NCBI GenBank assembly: GCA_963765265.1
Contig: CAVXVN010000004.1
Span: 36,458-100,457, forward strand
Origin: Bacillus_BD sp963765265
GTDB taxonomy: Bacteria > Bacillota > Bacilli > Bacillales > Cytobacillaceae
Direction of reading: 5' to 3'
Length of the DNA stretch: 64,000 bases
In this document: piece after piece, positions 18,814 to 28,830 of the stretch
How positions within the stretch are numbered: the first letter of the stretch is position 1
Layout of the letters: every line of letters starts with the position of its first letter
The notes under the pieces: model-generated
What the model saw: the letters and a program-made list of their open reading frames with translations, nothing else
Databases searched by the model: none
What the model was told of the DNA's origin: nothing
Position numbers and translations under genes: made by a program

Positions 18814-20303
18814 CATTCTAAATACGCATGAATAATAATGTAAAAAAATCTGTTAGGTGGTTGACTTTGACTTTTTTGAATTATTGTTTTTTTAGGCATA
18901 AAGCATGCAACAATTAACGCCACAAAAGATAAAACTAACATGAATACATAGGCATCACTTGAGCCAAAGATAGAAGCTAATGCCTCAAGTTGCTTAGCTG
19001 AAATGTTTTCATTTTCCATAGATAGCTGCGAGGCATGTGAAGTTGCTTGAATTGTATACACTGTGATGACAACTGCTGTTCCAATAGCACCTGCTAATTG
19101 GCGAACGGTATTATTTACTGCTGAACCATGTGAACCCAATTCTCTTGGTAAAGCATTCAACCCTGCTGTATTTAAAGGCATAGAAATAAAGCTTAATCCA
19201 ATTCGTAAAATACAGGTGCGAACCATTAAATACATATAGGTTGTGGATTCAGTTAAATCAATTACTCCCCACATGGAAATAATGATAAATAGTAAACCAG
19301 TAATAAAGAGTGGTTTAGCACCGTACTTATCATACATTCTACCTGTGACAGGTGATAAGAAGGCATTAATCACAGCTCCGGGTAATAAAAGTAAACCTGC
19401 CTCAAAAGCTGTAAAACCTCGTCCATCCTGCAAGTAAATGGGTAAAAGGATTAAATCCGCATACATAATCATCGTAATTAGGATGTTGATGAACGATGTA
19501 AGAGTGAAAATTTTATACTTAAATACGGATAAATTTAATAAAGGATCATTGGATTTTATTTGACGTAAACAGAATAGAGTCGTAACGAATAGCCCGACGA
19601 TAATTGTTGTAATAACAATGGGATCATCCCATCCCTTGCTTCCTGCACTACTAAATCCAAATAAAATACATCCAAAACCAATCGTTGATAAAATGACACT
19701 TGCGATATCTAATCTCGCTTTTGTTGTTTCTGCAACATTCATTAAATATTTAAACGCAAGAACAATGACGATTAATATAAATGGGGCTAACCCAATAAAT
19801 AGCCATCTCCATGATAAATATTCAATAATAAAACCAGATAATGTAGGAGCGATGGCTGGCGCAAAAATTATCGCAAAGCCAATTTTCCCCATAATACTTC
19901 CACGCTTTTCGCTAGGATATAAATATAAAATAACTGTCATCATTAGAGGCATAATAATTCCAGCACCAATGGCTTGAATCATTCTTCCCGTTAACAGCAT
20001 GCCAAAATTCATTGCACAGGCACAAAGTACAGACCCGATGAACAAAAAGAACATCGAGCTAATAAATAGCTGCCTTGTTGTAAAACGTTTCATTAAAAAC
20101 GCTGTAATCGGTACTAAAACACCGTTTACTAGCATAAAGCCTGTTGATAACCATTGTACAGTTGCAGCTGTGACATCAAATATGTTCATTAAACTACTCA
20201 GTGCAACATTTAATAGAGTTTGATTTAAGGTTGATAAAAAACAACCTGCAATCAGAATAATTAATAAGATTTTTTTATTTTTTTCTGTGATTTCCTTATT
20301 CAT
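18813..20303 (-). CDS. DHA2-family (EmrB/QacA) MFS drug exporter
   Basis: This is a proton-driven multidrug exporter of 496 residues with about 14 hydrophobic segments. Family landmarks are present: NQTLLNVALSSLMNIF (motif D region), VQWLSTGFMLVNGVLVP, LTGRMIQAIGAGIIMPLMM (motif C region) and RLAGAIGTAVVITVY. The ATG at 20303 follows AAAGGGG. The C-terminal tail after PKKTIIQ is longer and less typical. The gene is divergent from a TetR-type regulator at 20475, the usual arrangement for self-regulated efflux. Which drug is exported cannot be told from the sequence. Confidence 0.9.
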   Translation of the reverse strand: MNKEITEKNKKILLIILIAGCFLSTLNQTLLNVALSSLMNIFDVTAATVQWLSTGFMLVNGVLVPITAFLMKRFTTRQLFISSMFFLFIGSVLCACAMNFGMLLTGRMIQAIGAGIIMPLMMTVILYLYPSEKRGSIMGKIGFAIIFAPAIAPTLSGFIIEYLSWRWLFIGLAPFILIVIVLAFKYLMNVAETTKARLDIASVILSTIGFGCILFGFSSAGSKGWDDPIVITTIIVGLFVTTLFCLRQIKSNDPLLNLSVFKYKIFTLTSFINILITMIMYADLILLPIYLQDGRGFTAFEAGLLLLPGAVINAFLSPVTGRMYDKYGAKPLFITGLLFIIISMWGVIDLTESTTYMYLMVRTCILRIGLSFISMPLNTAGLNALPRELGSHGSAVNNTVRQLAGAIGTAVVITVYTIQATSHASQLSMENENISAKQLEALASIFGSSDAYVFMLVLSFVALIVACFMPKKTIIQKSQSQPPNRFFYIIIHAYLE

Positions 20304-20336
20304 TCATAAACCCCTTTATTCTAAACTTGTATTCTA

Positions 20337-20347
20337 GACATTGTGTC
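20337..20347. promoter_or_regulatory. Candidate TetR operator dyad
   Basis: GACA-TTG-TGTC is a perfect short inverted repeat between the divergent MFS and TetR genes. It is positioned to cover the MFS promoter. It is short, so the call is tentative. Confidence 0.35.
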
Positions 20348-20474
20348 GATAAAATACATAGTAACAAAACGATATGTTTCTGACCATGAACAGTTTTTTT
20401 GAAAATGTTTACTACTCGACATAGAGAATCGTATTGTTGAGAAAATGAAAGGAAAATCGATAAAGGAGTTTAAA

Positions 20475-21032
20475 ATGTCTACAATTAAAAAAGAAGATCC
20501 TCGTACAATACGGTCAAGAGAAATGTTTAAAAATGCTGTCTTTTCGCTTCTTTCAGAGGACTACAAAATTTCAAATTTAACAGTTCAAAAAGTCGCAGCT
20601 CAAGCAGGATTAAATCGGACAACCTTTTACTTGCATTATCAGGATATTCAAGATTTACTAACGCAAATCACCGATGAGATTTTAAAGGAGCTTTCTGATA
20701 AAATTGTTGCTTTAATACAGGCAAAAGATTTATCAGAAAAACAACAGCTAACACAATTTCTTGATTATTTATATATCCATCGAAATTATTTACTTATTTT
20801 ATTTTCAATGAATCAGTTTGAGGAGCAATTGTTTCTATTATTAAAGCAATTAGTAGAAACAAGAAGGAAGAATAGCAAGGAGGATTTACCTGCGGATTAT
20901 GTTGCGATTGATATTAAAACAGCCTCATTGGTAGGCATTATCATGTGGTGGATGAGGAATGGGCTTCATTTTAGTTCAGATTATATTGCAAATCAAATTT
21001 ATTTATTGTACAAAGTGGGTCCATCCAGTTAG
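20475..21032 (+). CDS. TetR-family transcriptional regulator
   Basis: ATG 20475 is preceded by AAAGGAG, so it is preferred over the upstream in-frame codon. The N-terminal helix-turn-helix is clear: SNLTVQKVAAQAGLNRTTFYLHYQDIQDL, residues about 35-63. It is followed by a helical ligand domain ending NGLHFSSDYIANQIYLLYK, of the TetR_C_8-like kind. It is transcribed away from the EmrB-type exporter and probably represses it. The GNAT gene starts 19 bases after its stop and may be co-transcribed. Confidence 0.9.
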   Translation: MSTIKKEDPRTIRSREMFKNAVFSLLSEDYKISNLTVQKVAAQAGLNRTTFYLHYQDIQDLLTQITDEILKELSDKIVALIQAKDLSEKQQLTQFLDYLYIHRNYLLILFSMNQFEEQLFLLLKQLVETRRKNSKEDLPADYVAIDIKTASLVGIIMWWMRNGLHFSSDYIANQIYLLYKVGPSS

Positions 21033-21050
21033 GAAAGGGGTTATAGACAA

Positions 21051-21549
21051 GATGATTTTTTTTAGAAATGTTCAAGCTACAGATTTAGAACAGTTGTTAT
21101 TGATTGAGAATGAAGGCTTTTCAATAGAAGAAGCTGCGACAAAAGAAGCATTTGAGGAGAGGATTCAGTTGATAGAGGATACCTTTATTGTGGCGGAAAA
21201 GGAAGGGAGGATACTTGGTTATATTAATGGCCCTATAATTAATCAACCTTACATAACCGATAATCTTTTTAAGGAAATCAAAGAGAATCCGAAAAGAGGA
21301 GGATATCAGAGTGTTTTAGGATTAGCAGTGTCCAAACAGGCTAGAAATCAAGGAATTGCAAAGAGTTTAATTAAGAAAATGGAAGAGCTTGTAGAAGAAA
21401 ATGAAAGAGAAGGAATGACTTTAACATGTAAACAGGAATTAGTTTCTTTTTATGAAAAACTTGGATTTGTTAGCCATGGCATGTCTGAATCAAAACACGG
21501 TGGAGTAAGCTGGTATAACTTGGTCAAATTAAGAGAGGGTATGAATTGA
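21051..21549 (+). CDS. GNAT-family N-acetyltransferase
   Basis: A 165-residue acetyl-CoA-dependent acetyltransferase. The fold elements are visible: FRNVQATDLEQLLLIENEGF, the central strand GYINGPI, and the acetyl-CoA motif LGLAVSKQARNQGIAKSLI (Q/R-x-x-G-I/A). The C-terminal SFYEKLGFVSHG is also typical. It resembles arylalkylamine-type GNATs; the substrate is unknown. It sits directly behind the TetR gene. Confidence 0.85.
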
Positions 21550-21782
21550 TTTGTACCCTGTAGCGAATAATGGTGAAACCTACTAGTAACCTGGAGAAAG
21601 AAAATAAACAGCATTTGTCGAAGAGTCATCTCTTGCTCTCAAATAAACGGGCAGCAATCCTGTAAAAAATGAAGTGGTAATCGAATATGATTATAAAATT
21701 TTGTAAATAGACAAATTGCAAGTTAATATAATATAATTGATATATTGAAAAATCGAAATATTTGTTAATTTGGAGGATTATG

Positions 21783-22250
21783 ATGTATTTTGAAGAATTT
21801 GAAGTGGGCCAACGTTTTCACTGTGATTCAAGATTAATCACGGGTGAAGAAATTCATAGATTTGCTACTAAATATGACCCACACCCTATTCATGTTGATA
21901 AAGAGTTTGCTGAGAATAATTCGATATTTAGTGGAATCATCAGCTCTGGATTCCTTACTGTAAGTGCTATGTGGGGCCAATGGATTCGATCCGAGGTGTT
22001 TGGTAATGAATTTCTAGTTGGCAAAAACTTTGATTACATAAATTTTACGAAACCAGTAAGAGAAAATGACGTATTATCAACCGAAGTTGAAGTAATGGAC
22101 CTGAGACAGACCTCTAATGAAAGCCGTGGAGAAATCACGATTAAATTTACCGTTACAAATCAAAAAGATGAAGTTGTATTGTTAGCCCAATTAAAAGCTT
22201 TGTTACAAACAAAAGCTTCGATATTAGTTGAAAAATCTGCCATGGCATGA
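21783..22250 (+). CDS. MaoC-like hot-dog hydratase
   Basis: A single hot-dog domain of the MaoC/(R)-specific enoyl-CoA hydratase group. The hydratase motif is seen as FATKYDPHPIHVDKEFA, with the catalytic Asp and His, followed by SGIISSGFLTVSAMW. GGAGG lies six bases before ATG 21783 (an ATG at 21780 is in frame too). The length of 155 residues is normal. It could supply or consume 3-hydroxyacyl-CoA; a link to polyhydroxyalkanoate (a phasin gene is at 44.7 kb) is speculative. Confidence 0.85.
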   Translation: MYFEEFEVGQRFHCDSRLITGEEIHRFATKYDPHPIHVDKEFAENNSIFSGIISSGFLTVSAMWGQWIRSEVFGNEFLVGKNFDYINFTKPVRENDVLSTEVEVMDLRQTSNESRGEITIKFTVTNQKDEVVLLAQLKALLQTKASILVEKSAMA

Positions 22251-22370
22251 TTCTTTTCTCTTTATCTTTATTTAAAATACCTTATAGGATACTAAACGTA
22301 TAGGTGGAGCTTATCTTTAATAAGGTCTAAGCAATAATCTTTAGCAATCGGGAGCAAGAATTGAGCAATG

Positions 22371-22399
22371 ATGGACTGTTATACCAGTCCATTTTTTTA
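22371..22399 (+). terminator. Terminator after MaoC-like gene
   Basis: ATGGACTG and CAGTCCAT pair and are followed by TTTTTTT. Confidence 0.85.
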
Positions 22400-22404
22400 G
22401 GCCT

Positions 22405-22436
22405 TTAATCAACTAAAGGTCCATTTAGTTGATTAA
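22405..22436. promoter_or_regulatory. Perfect 13-bp inverted repeat
   Basis: TTAATCAACTAAA, six bases, TTTAGTTGATTAA. It lies 128 bases before the quinone oxidoreductase. There is no T-run, so it is more like an operator than a terminator. Confidence 0.4.
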
Positions 22437-22563
22437 GCAATGATAGTTTCAAGAGTAGAAGAAGTTATTTAATGTCAGAATTTGTGAGAAATAATACTTT
22501 AATCCTAATTTAAACTATAAATGCTAACTTTTCAATATATAATAACTGCAGGAGGCTGATAAC

Positions 22564-23544
22564 ATGAAAGCAATTCAAGTTACAGAGTTTGGTGGACCTG
22601 AAAAATTAGTCTATACAGACGTTAAGGATGTAGTAGCAGGCAAGGGAGAGGTATGTGTTCGTTTATACGCAGCGGGTGTTAATCCGAGCGATGCCTATAC
22701 ATTAACAGGTACATATGCGTTTTCTATACCTCAGTTGCCTTATACCCCAGGCTTAGATGGTGCAGGGATTGTGGAGGCAATTGGAGAAGAAGTCACAAAT
22801 GTCCGTGTGGGTGATCGTGTATTTATTGCGTCCTTAAAGGGAAGTCATAGTACGGGCACATTTGCGCAAAAAATAGTATGTGATCAAACTTCGGTTCATT
22901 CTTTACCAGAACATGTATCTTTTGAACAAGGTGCGGCATTAGGTGTACCAGCATTGACTGCCTATCGTGCATTATTTCAACGTGCCTACTTGAAGCCTGG
23001 TCAAACCGTGCTTATTCATGGAGCTAGTGGTGGGGTTGGATTACAGGCTGTACAAATGGCGAAATCCCACGGTGCTAAAGTGATAGCTACAGCAAGTAAG
23101 CCGGAGGGTAAAAAAATGGTTCAGCAAGCTGGTGCAGATGTTGTCATTGATCATGTGACAGAAGCAACAATTGAAAATGTCCAAGCATTAACAGATGGCA
23201 ATGGACCTGATGTCATTATTGAGTTTTTAGCAAATATTAATTTAGAAACAGATTTAAAGCTGATTGCACCATTTGGTAAAATTGTCATTATTGGCAATCG
23301 TGGTTCAATCGAAATAAATCCACGTCTTGCCATGCAAAAGGAATGTGATATTTTAGCAACAGCTCTTTGGAACGCACCACAAGATGAATATGAACAAAGC
23401 ATTCACGGTGTCATTGGTATGCTAACAAGCGGTGCGCTTCGTCCGATTATTGGTACAACTTTGTCGTTGCAGCAAGCGCCTGAGGGCTTTGAACAGCTAA
23501 CAAAAGGTATAGGAAATGGTAAAATGGTTTTAACAATTGACTAA
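22564..23544 (+). CDS. NADPH:quinone oxidoreductase-like (MDR superfamily)
   Basis: A zinc-free medium-chain dehydrogenase/reductase of the quinone-oxidoreductase (zeta-crystallin) type, 326 residues. The start follows AGGAGG. The GroES-like N-domain is present (PYTPGLDGAGIVEAIGEEV). The cofactor site follows as VLIHGASGGVGLQAVQMAKSHGAKVIATASKPE. The catalytic-zinc Cys of alcohol dehydrogenases is absent. The C-terminus (NGKMVLTID) is standard. It reduces quinones or alpha,beta-unsaturated carbonyls in the cytosol. It is monocistronic. Confidence 0.88.
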   Translation: MKAIQVTEFGGPEKLVYTDVKDVVAGKGEVCVRLYAAGVNPSDAYTLTGTYAFSIPQLPYTPGLDGAGIVEAIGEEVTNVRVGDRVFIASLKGSHSTGTFAQKIVCDQTSVHSLPEHVSFEQGAALGVPALTAYRALFQRAYLKPGQTVLIHGASGGVGLQAVQMAKSHGAKVIATASKPEGKKMVQQAGADVVIDHVTEATIENVQALTDGNGPDVIIEFLANINLETDLKLIAPFGKIVIIGNRGSIEINPRLAMQKECDILATALWNAPQDEYEQSIHGVIGMLTSGALRPIIGTTLSLQQAPEGFEQLTKGIGNGKMVLTID

Positions 23545-23656
23545 TTATTCTACATAATTAAAAGTGCTCATTCAATATCTTTTATTTAAAGACAACTATT
23601 TTGAAAAATTGTTAAAAAATGCACTTAAAGTAACGGGCAACTTCAGTAAAAAAATA

Positions 23657-23703
23657 AACCCCAATTTCATCTTTGTATCTCAAAGATAAAATTGGGGTTT
23701 TTA
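23657..23703. terminator. Bidirectional terminator
   Basis: AACCCCAATTTCATCTTTG pairs with CAAAGATAAAATTGGGGTT, with A- and T-runs outside. It serves the converging quinone oxidoreductase and helD genes. Confidence 0.85.
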
Positions 23704-23810
23704 TGATGGGAAATTCTTAACGTTGTAAATGCTGTTCGCAAGCGTACCCCAAATAGGTTAAAGCTCCCGATTGTTTAGGAACGTTTGTTTATCTTGAAAG
23801 TCCAATTAAG

Positions 23811-26149
23811 TCAAGCTTGGATGAAACCTTCCTGCAATGCGTTTCGTAAAAATGGGCTCGGTTCACCTACACTGTAAAGCTGCAAATCATGCATCGCTCT
23901 GGTGCAGGCAGTGTAGAATACTCTGCGCAGGCTCTCATCGCCGTATACTTGCTCCGATGCGTCATAAATGATGACAGCGTCGAATTCGATGCCTTTGGAC
24001 AAATACGACGGTATGACAACAACTCCTTGTTCATATTCAATCGAGTTGCTCTTTAAGAGTTTAATTTCATCGATGCTGGACAGGGATTCATATGCACTTA
24101 TACTTTCCTCAGCAGATTTGCATATGATCGCAATACTATTAAGCCCTAGACTTCGCAAATCTGCGACTTTGGAGGCGATGCAGCGGTGCAGTTCTGTGTG
24201 ATCGACTAATTGTGTCAGTACTGGTCGCTCGCCATCGCGTTCGAAAGGGATAATCCGTTCGCCGTTAGGTACGAGTCTGCGTGTAAATTCGATAATCGGT
24301 TTTGTGGATCGGTAACTCCGTGCTATATTGATTAATTCTGTTTCATCCGGTCCGTAAAGGCTGGTAAGTGTGTTGAAATCAACCATTTTCGCTGGCATGG
24401 GCGAATATCGCCTGATTAAAGTCGCCGAGCACGGTCATCCTTGCCGCAGGAAACAAACGCTTCAAAAACTCAAATTGAAATGGGGAATAATCCTGAGCCT
24501 CATCAACAACGATGTGTTTGATCGAGCTGTTCGTCTGAAAGCCTTGAATCAGCTCTTTCAAAAGTAAAAACGGAGTAGCATCCTCATAAAATAGTTTATC
24601 TTCATCTAGCATTTCCAGCGTCGATTGACAAATAGCCGATGACGAAGCTGGTGTCTCCTCTTCAATCCAATGTTTGATCTTTAGTGGATCAGCAAAAAGC
24701 TGCTTGTACATCCCCTTAAAGTCGACGAAACGAAACGCTCGGACTCGTTTTCGTAACGGCTTCAATTTTTGGTGAACAATCAATATGGCAAGTGCTTCTG
24801 GCTCCATCTCATAGTCGGCAATATCTTCTCTTTTAAAGCCTCGTTTTTCCGCTAAGTAGATATGTGCCTTATGGTAATCTTCGTTGCTAAGCAGCTCGAT
24901 TTCCTCCTGTACCCATGGCTTTGTCCTTTCGACCTTTTGGACCTCATTTATTTTTTTCATGAGCCAATCCTTCAATTTTTCAAGTCTATTATGGAAGCGG
25001 AGTGAAGTGTCATGACTGTAAAACCTTTCTGCTATTTGTTGTGCAGTAACAATTGGTTTCCCTCTAAAGGTAATGTCCTTAAATAGCATTCCGGATAATT
25101 CTAGTGACTGTCTATAGGATTCAATCGCCTCAAAAAAACGGGAGGATGCTTTAAAACGGATACTTGCAAGCCTTGACCTGTACGAAGGAGTATTCGCCGC
25201 AGTTAAAACATATTCCAATTGCTCGTAGGGATTTTCAACTTGAAACTCTTTACTGAGACGATGATCCAAGTATTCCTGAAATGTGACCTGTTGCATATTC
25301 TCTTCACCAAGTTCTGGCAGCACATTGGACACGTAACTGCTAAACATGGTATTAGGCGAAAAAAGAATGATTTGATCAGCATTCAGACGATCTCGATATT
25401 TGTAGAGCAAATAAGCAATTCGTTGCAGGGCGGCCGATGTCTTGCCACTGCCTGCTGCACCGTGAACAATGAGCAGCCTCCCGTGGTCATGACGGATGAT
25501 CCGGTTTTGTTCCTGTTGAATGGTCGCTACTATACTATGCATCTGTTTGTCGGTACCTTTGCCCAGAACCTGCTGTAAAATCTCGTCTCCAATGGTGAGA
25601 CTCGTATCGAACATGGATTGAAGAACGCCGCCACGGATAAGATATTGCCACTTTTTCTCCAATATGCCTTGGATGGTACCTCCGGGTGTTTCATACTTAG
25701 CTGAACCTGGCTGGTAATCGTAGTAGACACTCGAGACAGGAGCCCTCCAGTCGTAGATCAGGAAATTTTCTCCACTCGTATCACTAAGCGAGGAGATCCC
25801 AATATAGATTTGTTCTTGAGTTGAATTCCCTTCTTCAATAAAATCAGATTCGACCAAAATAGGGAACCTCCTGCATTCGGCGCAGCGTGGATAAACGCTT
25901 GGATGCATGTCTATGGGTGCTTTGGCTTACAGACAGAGCTTGAGCCTCTTGCCGCAAGCCGATAATGGTCTCAAGGTAATCATCAAAAGTATCCGTATTC
26001 ACCTTGACTTCATCCCAAAAGTGCTTGCGGATATGAACCACTTCGTTCCTTCGCCTGGTAGTTTCTTCTTCCAATCTGTTGATTTCCTCATGTATTGTCT
26101 CCATTACACTGTCTACTCGTTTTTGCTCCTGCTGAAGTTCTGAATTCAT
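23811..26149 (-). pseudogene. helD: HelD, RNA polymerase recycling ATPase, two frame breaks
   Basis: This is a UvrD/Rep-like superfamily 1 ATPase that frees stalled RNA polymerase. The ATG at 26149 follows AAGGAG. The N-terminal coiled-coil arm (QQEQKRVDSVMETIHEEINR) leads to YIGISSL, LIYDWRAPVSSVYYDY, Walker A HGAAGSGKTSAALQRIAYLLY and Walker B HIVVDEAQDYSPFQFEFL. The C-terminal helicase half is present (LINIARSYRSTKPIIEFTR, YLSKGIEFDAVIIYD, RVFYTACTRAMHDL). One extra base near 25880 (PYFGRI to DFIEEGNS) and one near 24385 (AHASEN to VDFNTL) break the frame. The corrected length of about 780 residues matches B. subtilis HelD. Every key motif is kept, which favours base errors over decay. Confidence 0.85.
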
Positions 26150-26370
26150 AGCAAACACTCCTTAAAAAAAGTTTATAAAAGGGTTGACTAACGGTTCGAT
26201 TACATTGTATAATTAAAGTAGGGATAATATATTAAAATTTAATTATACAATGTATATCTATATAAATTTACCACAAGATCTCATTTTTTTCAATGTATTG
26301 GACTTGAAATCTATGATTGTTGGGTATGTATCAATTTGTTTATAAACAGGAAATGAAAAATAGTAAAATA

Positions 26371-26415
26371 AAAAAAGTCTGATACGGTTTAATAAAGCCT
26401 ATCAGACTTTTTTTA
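26371..26415. terminator. Bidirectional hairpin
   Basis: AAAAAAGTCTGATA pairs with TATCAGACTTTTTT. It lies upstream of helD with no clear gene ending here, so it may belong to the lost 5' part of the fragment at 26423. Confidence 0.7.
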
Positions 26416-26422
26416 TTTTACT

Positions 26423-26625
26423 AACCTGCAAATCTTGCGTATCAAACAGGTGGACCAAAATCTGTTGAACTGTTATATGATCCAGTAGATGTCTTGAATT
26501 GGATTAGTAATGATAAATGTATTCATTTTTATTATGGTGAAGCGGTTCGGAATGAAGGGAAGCTATGTATAATTAGTGATGTAAGTTTATGCTTTTTATG
26601 TAATAATTACTTTGTAGAAATGTAA
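26423..26625 (+). pseudogene. C-terminal gene fragment, unknown protein
   Basis: An open frame without start codon reads PANLAYQTGGPKSVELLYDP ... WISNDKCIHFYYGEAVRNEG and stops at 26625. The amino-acid use is protein-like. It begins just behind a terminator-like hairpin, so the 5' part seems to be lost. No family is recognised. Confidence 0.4.
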
Positions 26626-26661
26626 AGTTACAATTCATACATAGTGAAAGTGGGAATCATA

Positions 26662-27102
26662 ATGGCAACGGGAACACATACAGTAGAAATTCCAGTAGAT
26701 GTACAAGCAGTTTGGAATTATGTCAGTGATCTTGAAAAATGGGCAACGTCAGTACCGGCCTATAAAGAACATGAGATCATAAATGATAAGCAATCTATTT
26801 GGACATTTGAAGGTAGTGTGAAAGGTATTAAAAAAACAATACGAGCTCAGGTAGATATTACCGAATGGAATGAACCTTCAAATATTAAGTTTGAACTAAA
26901 AGGTTTATCAGATAATTTTACAGGAAGCGGTCACTTTACTGCAGAAGAGGTTAACGGTAAAACAACAATGACCTGTACAGTGGAAGTCCATGCAGGCGGA
27001 TTTTCGGGTGCGGTCTTAGCACCAATTATTAAATGGGCTGTTCCAAAAGTAGCATCTCGTTTAACAGAATCTATCGCACGTAAAATTGCAGTATTCTCAT
27101 AG
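26662..27102 (+). CDS. SRPBCC/CoxG-like protein
   Basis: A single SRPBCC (START-like) domain of the CoxG group, 146 residues: GTHTVEIPVDVQAVWNYVSD, LEKWATSVPAYKEHEI, and a C-terminal helix VPKVASRLTESIARKIAVF. CoxG-like proteins accompany CO dehydrogenase in some bacteria; no such enzyme is here, so a hydrophobic-ligand carrier role is more general. The ATG at 26662 is preceded by a weak GTGGGA; the frame also opens at 26644. It is followed by its own terminator. Confidence 0.8.
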   Translation: MATGTHTVEIPVDVQAVWNYVSDLEKWATSVPAYKEHEIINDKQSIWTFEGSVKGIKKTIRAQVDITEWNEPSNIKFELKGLSDNFTGSGHFTAEEVNGKTTMTCTVEVHAGGFSGAVLAPIIKWAVPKVASRLTESIARKIAVFS

Positions 27103-27226
27103 TTTTCAAAGATTGAAAGCCGATTCAATTTGGAGATATCTTCTCTGAAGTAAAGATGGTAACATTCTGAAGTGACCAATGTAATGATAAGAGTTTTACT
27201 AGAAATTTTATAATTAGCGGAAAGGG

Positions 27227-27259
27227 GGGCTGTCCAAAATTGGACGGCCTCTTTTTTTC
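27227..27259 (+). terminator. Terminator after CoxG-like gene
   Basis: GGGCTGTCC-AAAATT-GGACGGCCTC followed by TTTTTTT. Confidence 0.85.
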
Positions 27260-27360
27260 AATATTCCACGAATGGGTGCTTTAATGAAGTAATGAAACAG
27301 CCTAATTTCTCACTTATAATACCAAGAAACTAGGCTGTTTTATACTTGGATTTCCTTAAC

Positions 27361-27613
27361 GTTGTAAGCGCCCCTTGAAAACCTTATAGGTTCAAGCCCT
27401 CTAAAACAGCCAAGCCACGTTTTGACGTGAAGCATAGAGGCTTTCTAGGCAATCATACAAGTAGTCCCAAAGGCAAAACCAATGGGATAGCGGGGGTGGG
27501 TGCTTTGAGCCCAACAACGTGTCAACTCCATTAACGTTAAGCGTTCAGAAATGTTCGATACGTTAGAAACCCCCACTTCAAAATCGTTAGGATTTAAGTG
27601 GGGGGAGTATTCA
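27361..27613 (+). mobile_element. Solitary right end of an IS200/IS605-type (tnpB) element
   Basis: This gene-free stretch ends in a strong hairpin, CCCCCACTT (27570-27578) with AAGTGGGGG (27596-27604), then GAGTATTCA. The tnpB element at 33.6-35.0 kb ends in the same design: CTCCCACTT / AAGTGGTGAG then TAGTTCA. Smaller dyads precede it (CACGT-TTTG-ACGTG near 27417-27430). In such elements the tnpB 3' end and right end specify the omega-RNA that guides TnpB. No transposase frame survives, so this is a remnant or a non-autonomous copy. Confidence 0.6.
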
Positions 27614-27664
27614 TATAGCTTTAGAGCATAATTCAGACCTGCGTGATATTGCTAAATCATTTTA

Positions 27665-28507
27665 TTATATTTTCTTTGCCATTTCTTCAATTTCCTCTGC
27701 ACCGTCCGTTAAATATTGGATCGCTTGTGATATTTCCTCGATTGCCGTTGTCTGACTTGTGGATATTTGAACCGTATCTTTGACGATGTTTGCAACATGT
27801 TCAACTTTATCATTTAATTCATCGAGTAACTGCTTAATTTCGTTAACAGAGTTTGCACTTTGATCAGCAAGTTTTGTTATTTCCTTTGCTACTACGCTAA
27901 ATCCACGGCCATGTTCACCAGAACGAGCCGCTTCAATGCCTGCATTAAACCCTAAAACTCGAGTGTTTTTCGCAACAGCATTGATCATTTCTAAAATTCT
28001 TGTTGTTGTTTCAACTTGTCTACGCATTTCATTTTGAGCGTCAGATAGTTGATTCATATATTTGCTAAAATCAGTTGCGGAAACTGCTAATTCCTCTGTT
28101 GATGCCGAAATTTCTTCAGATGTAGCTGCAAATTTTTCAGCAACTTCCATCAGTAGTGCTTGTTTATTTGTACTTTTACTTACAGCAATACCACCAATTA
28201 CTTCTCCATTATTACCGTGGATTGGAACCATTATAGCAGTAAAAGGAGTGCCATAATATTCTTTAGGGACGTCCATTGCTACTCTTCTATTTGACCGAAT
28301 TGTATTTATCATTGGCTCATCACTTTTTAGGACTCGTCCTTTTGAACTTTCAACAGTTATCTCTTTTGATAGAAGGTGTTCAAGTACCTTCTCTCGGTCT
28401 GTAATTGTAACGTCAACATCCTCAGTAAATAGCTGTTTGATGGTAGACGCATGTTCCAAAAAAAATTGAAGTGTTTCATCTATGTCATTTTTATATTCTA
28501 AACTCAA
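27665..28507 (-). CDS. Soluble methyl-accepting chemotaxis protein (YfmS-like)
   Basis: A cytoplasmic chemoreceptor of 280 residues with no membrane segment. The N-terminal sensing part (residues 1-110) resembles a PAS/globin-like regulatory domain (IMVPIHGNNGEVIGGIAVSK). The C-terminal signalling coiled coil carries the conserved tip VAKNTRVLGFNAGIEAARSGEHGRGFSVVA, where receptors touch CheA and CheW. Size and layout match B. subtilis YfmS. It starts with TTG at 28507 behind AAAGGGGAT; no ATG is available. It stands alone. Confidence 0.88.
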   Translation of the reverse strand: MSLEYKNDIDETLQFFLEHASTIKQLFTEDVDVTITDREKVLEHLLSKEITVESSKGRVLKSDEPMINTIRSNRRVAMDVPKEYYGTPFTAIMVPIHGNNGEVIGGIAVSKSTNKQALLMEVAEKFAATSEEISASTEELAVSATDFSKYMNQLSDAQNEMRRQVETTTRILEMINAVAKNTRVLGFNAGIEAARSGEHGRGFSVVAKEITKLADQSANSVNEIKQLLDELNDKVEHVANIVKDTVQISTSQTTAIEEISQAIQYLTDGAEEIEEMAKKI

Positions 28508-28802
28508 AATGGCTTATCCCCTTTCTATTAGTTATATCTTACCTAATTTGATATGTTTTGTGGAAAAAAAGAACTATTATTAATCATCGTTTTAAGTAAT
28601 ATCACCTATAAAATTAACCGGATTGTCACTTTTGTTTTTTTCTAATGGTTGGTAGGTAAGAGATATTTTCTTTGAAAAACAAGGAGAGTTTTGGAAATAT
28701 ATAGAATAGGTGATTACCATATTTTGAAAAGGGCTAGGAAAACCCATAACCATTTTCCTTTTCTAAAAAAATGTAATTCCCATAAAGTGAAATGAGTATA
28801 GA

Positions 28803-28824
28803 GAAACAAGAACCGTCCCCGTGT
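28803..28824 (-). repeat. REP-like element 4, inverted
   Basis: Contains AACAAGAACCGTCCCCGTGT. It directly precedes the gene fragment at 28831. Confidence 0.85.
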
Positions 28825-28830
28825 AATATC

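Noticed and set aside
18813..23544. Antibiotic-resistance island
   Set aside because: An exporter with TetR and general enzymes are present, but there are no mobile ends or direct repeats around them.
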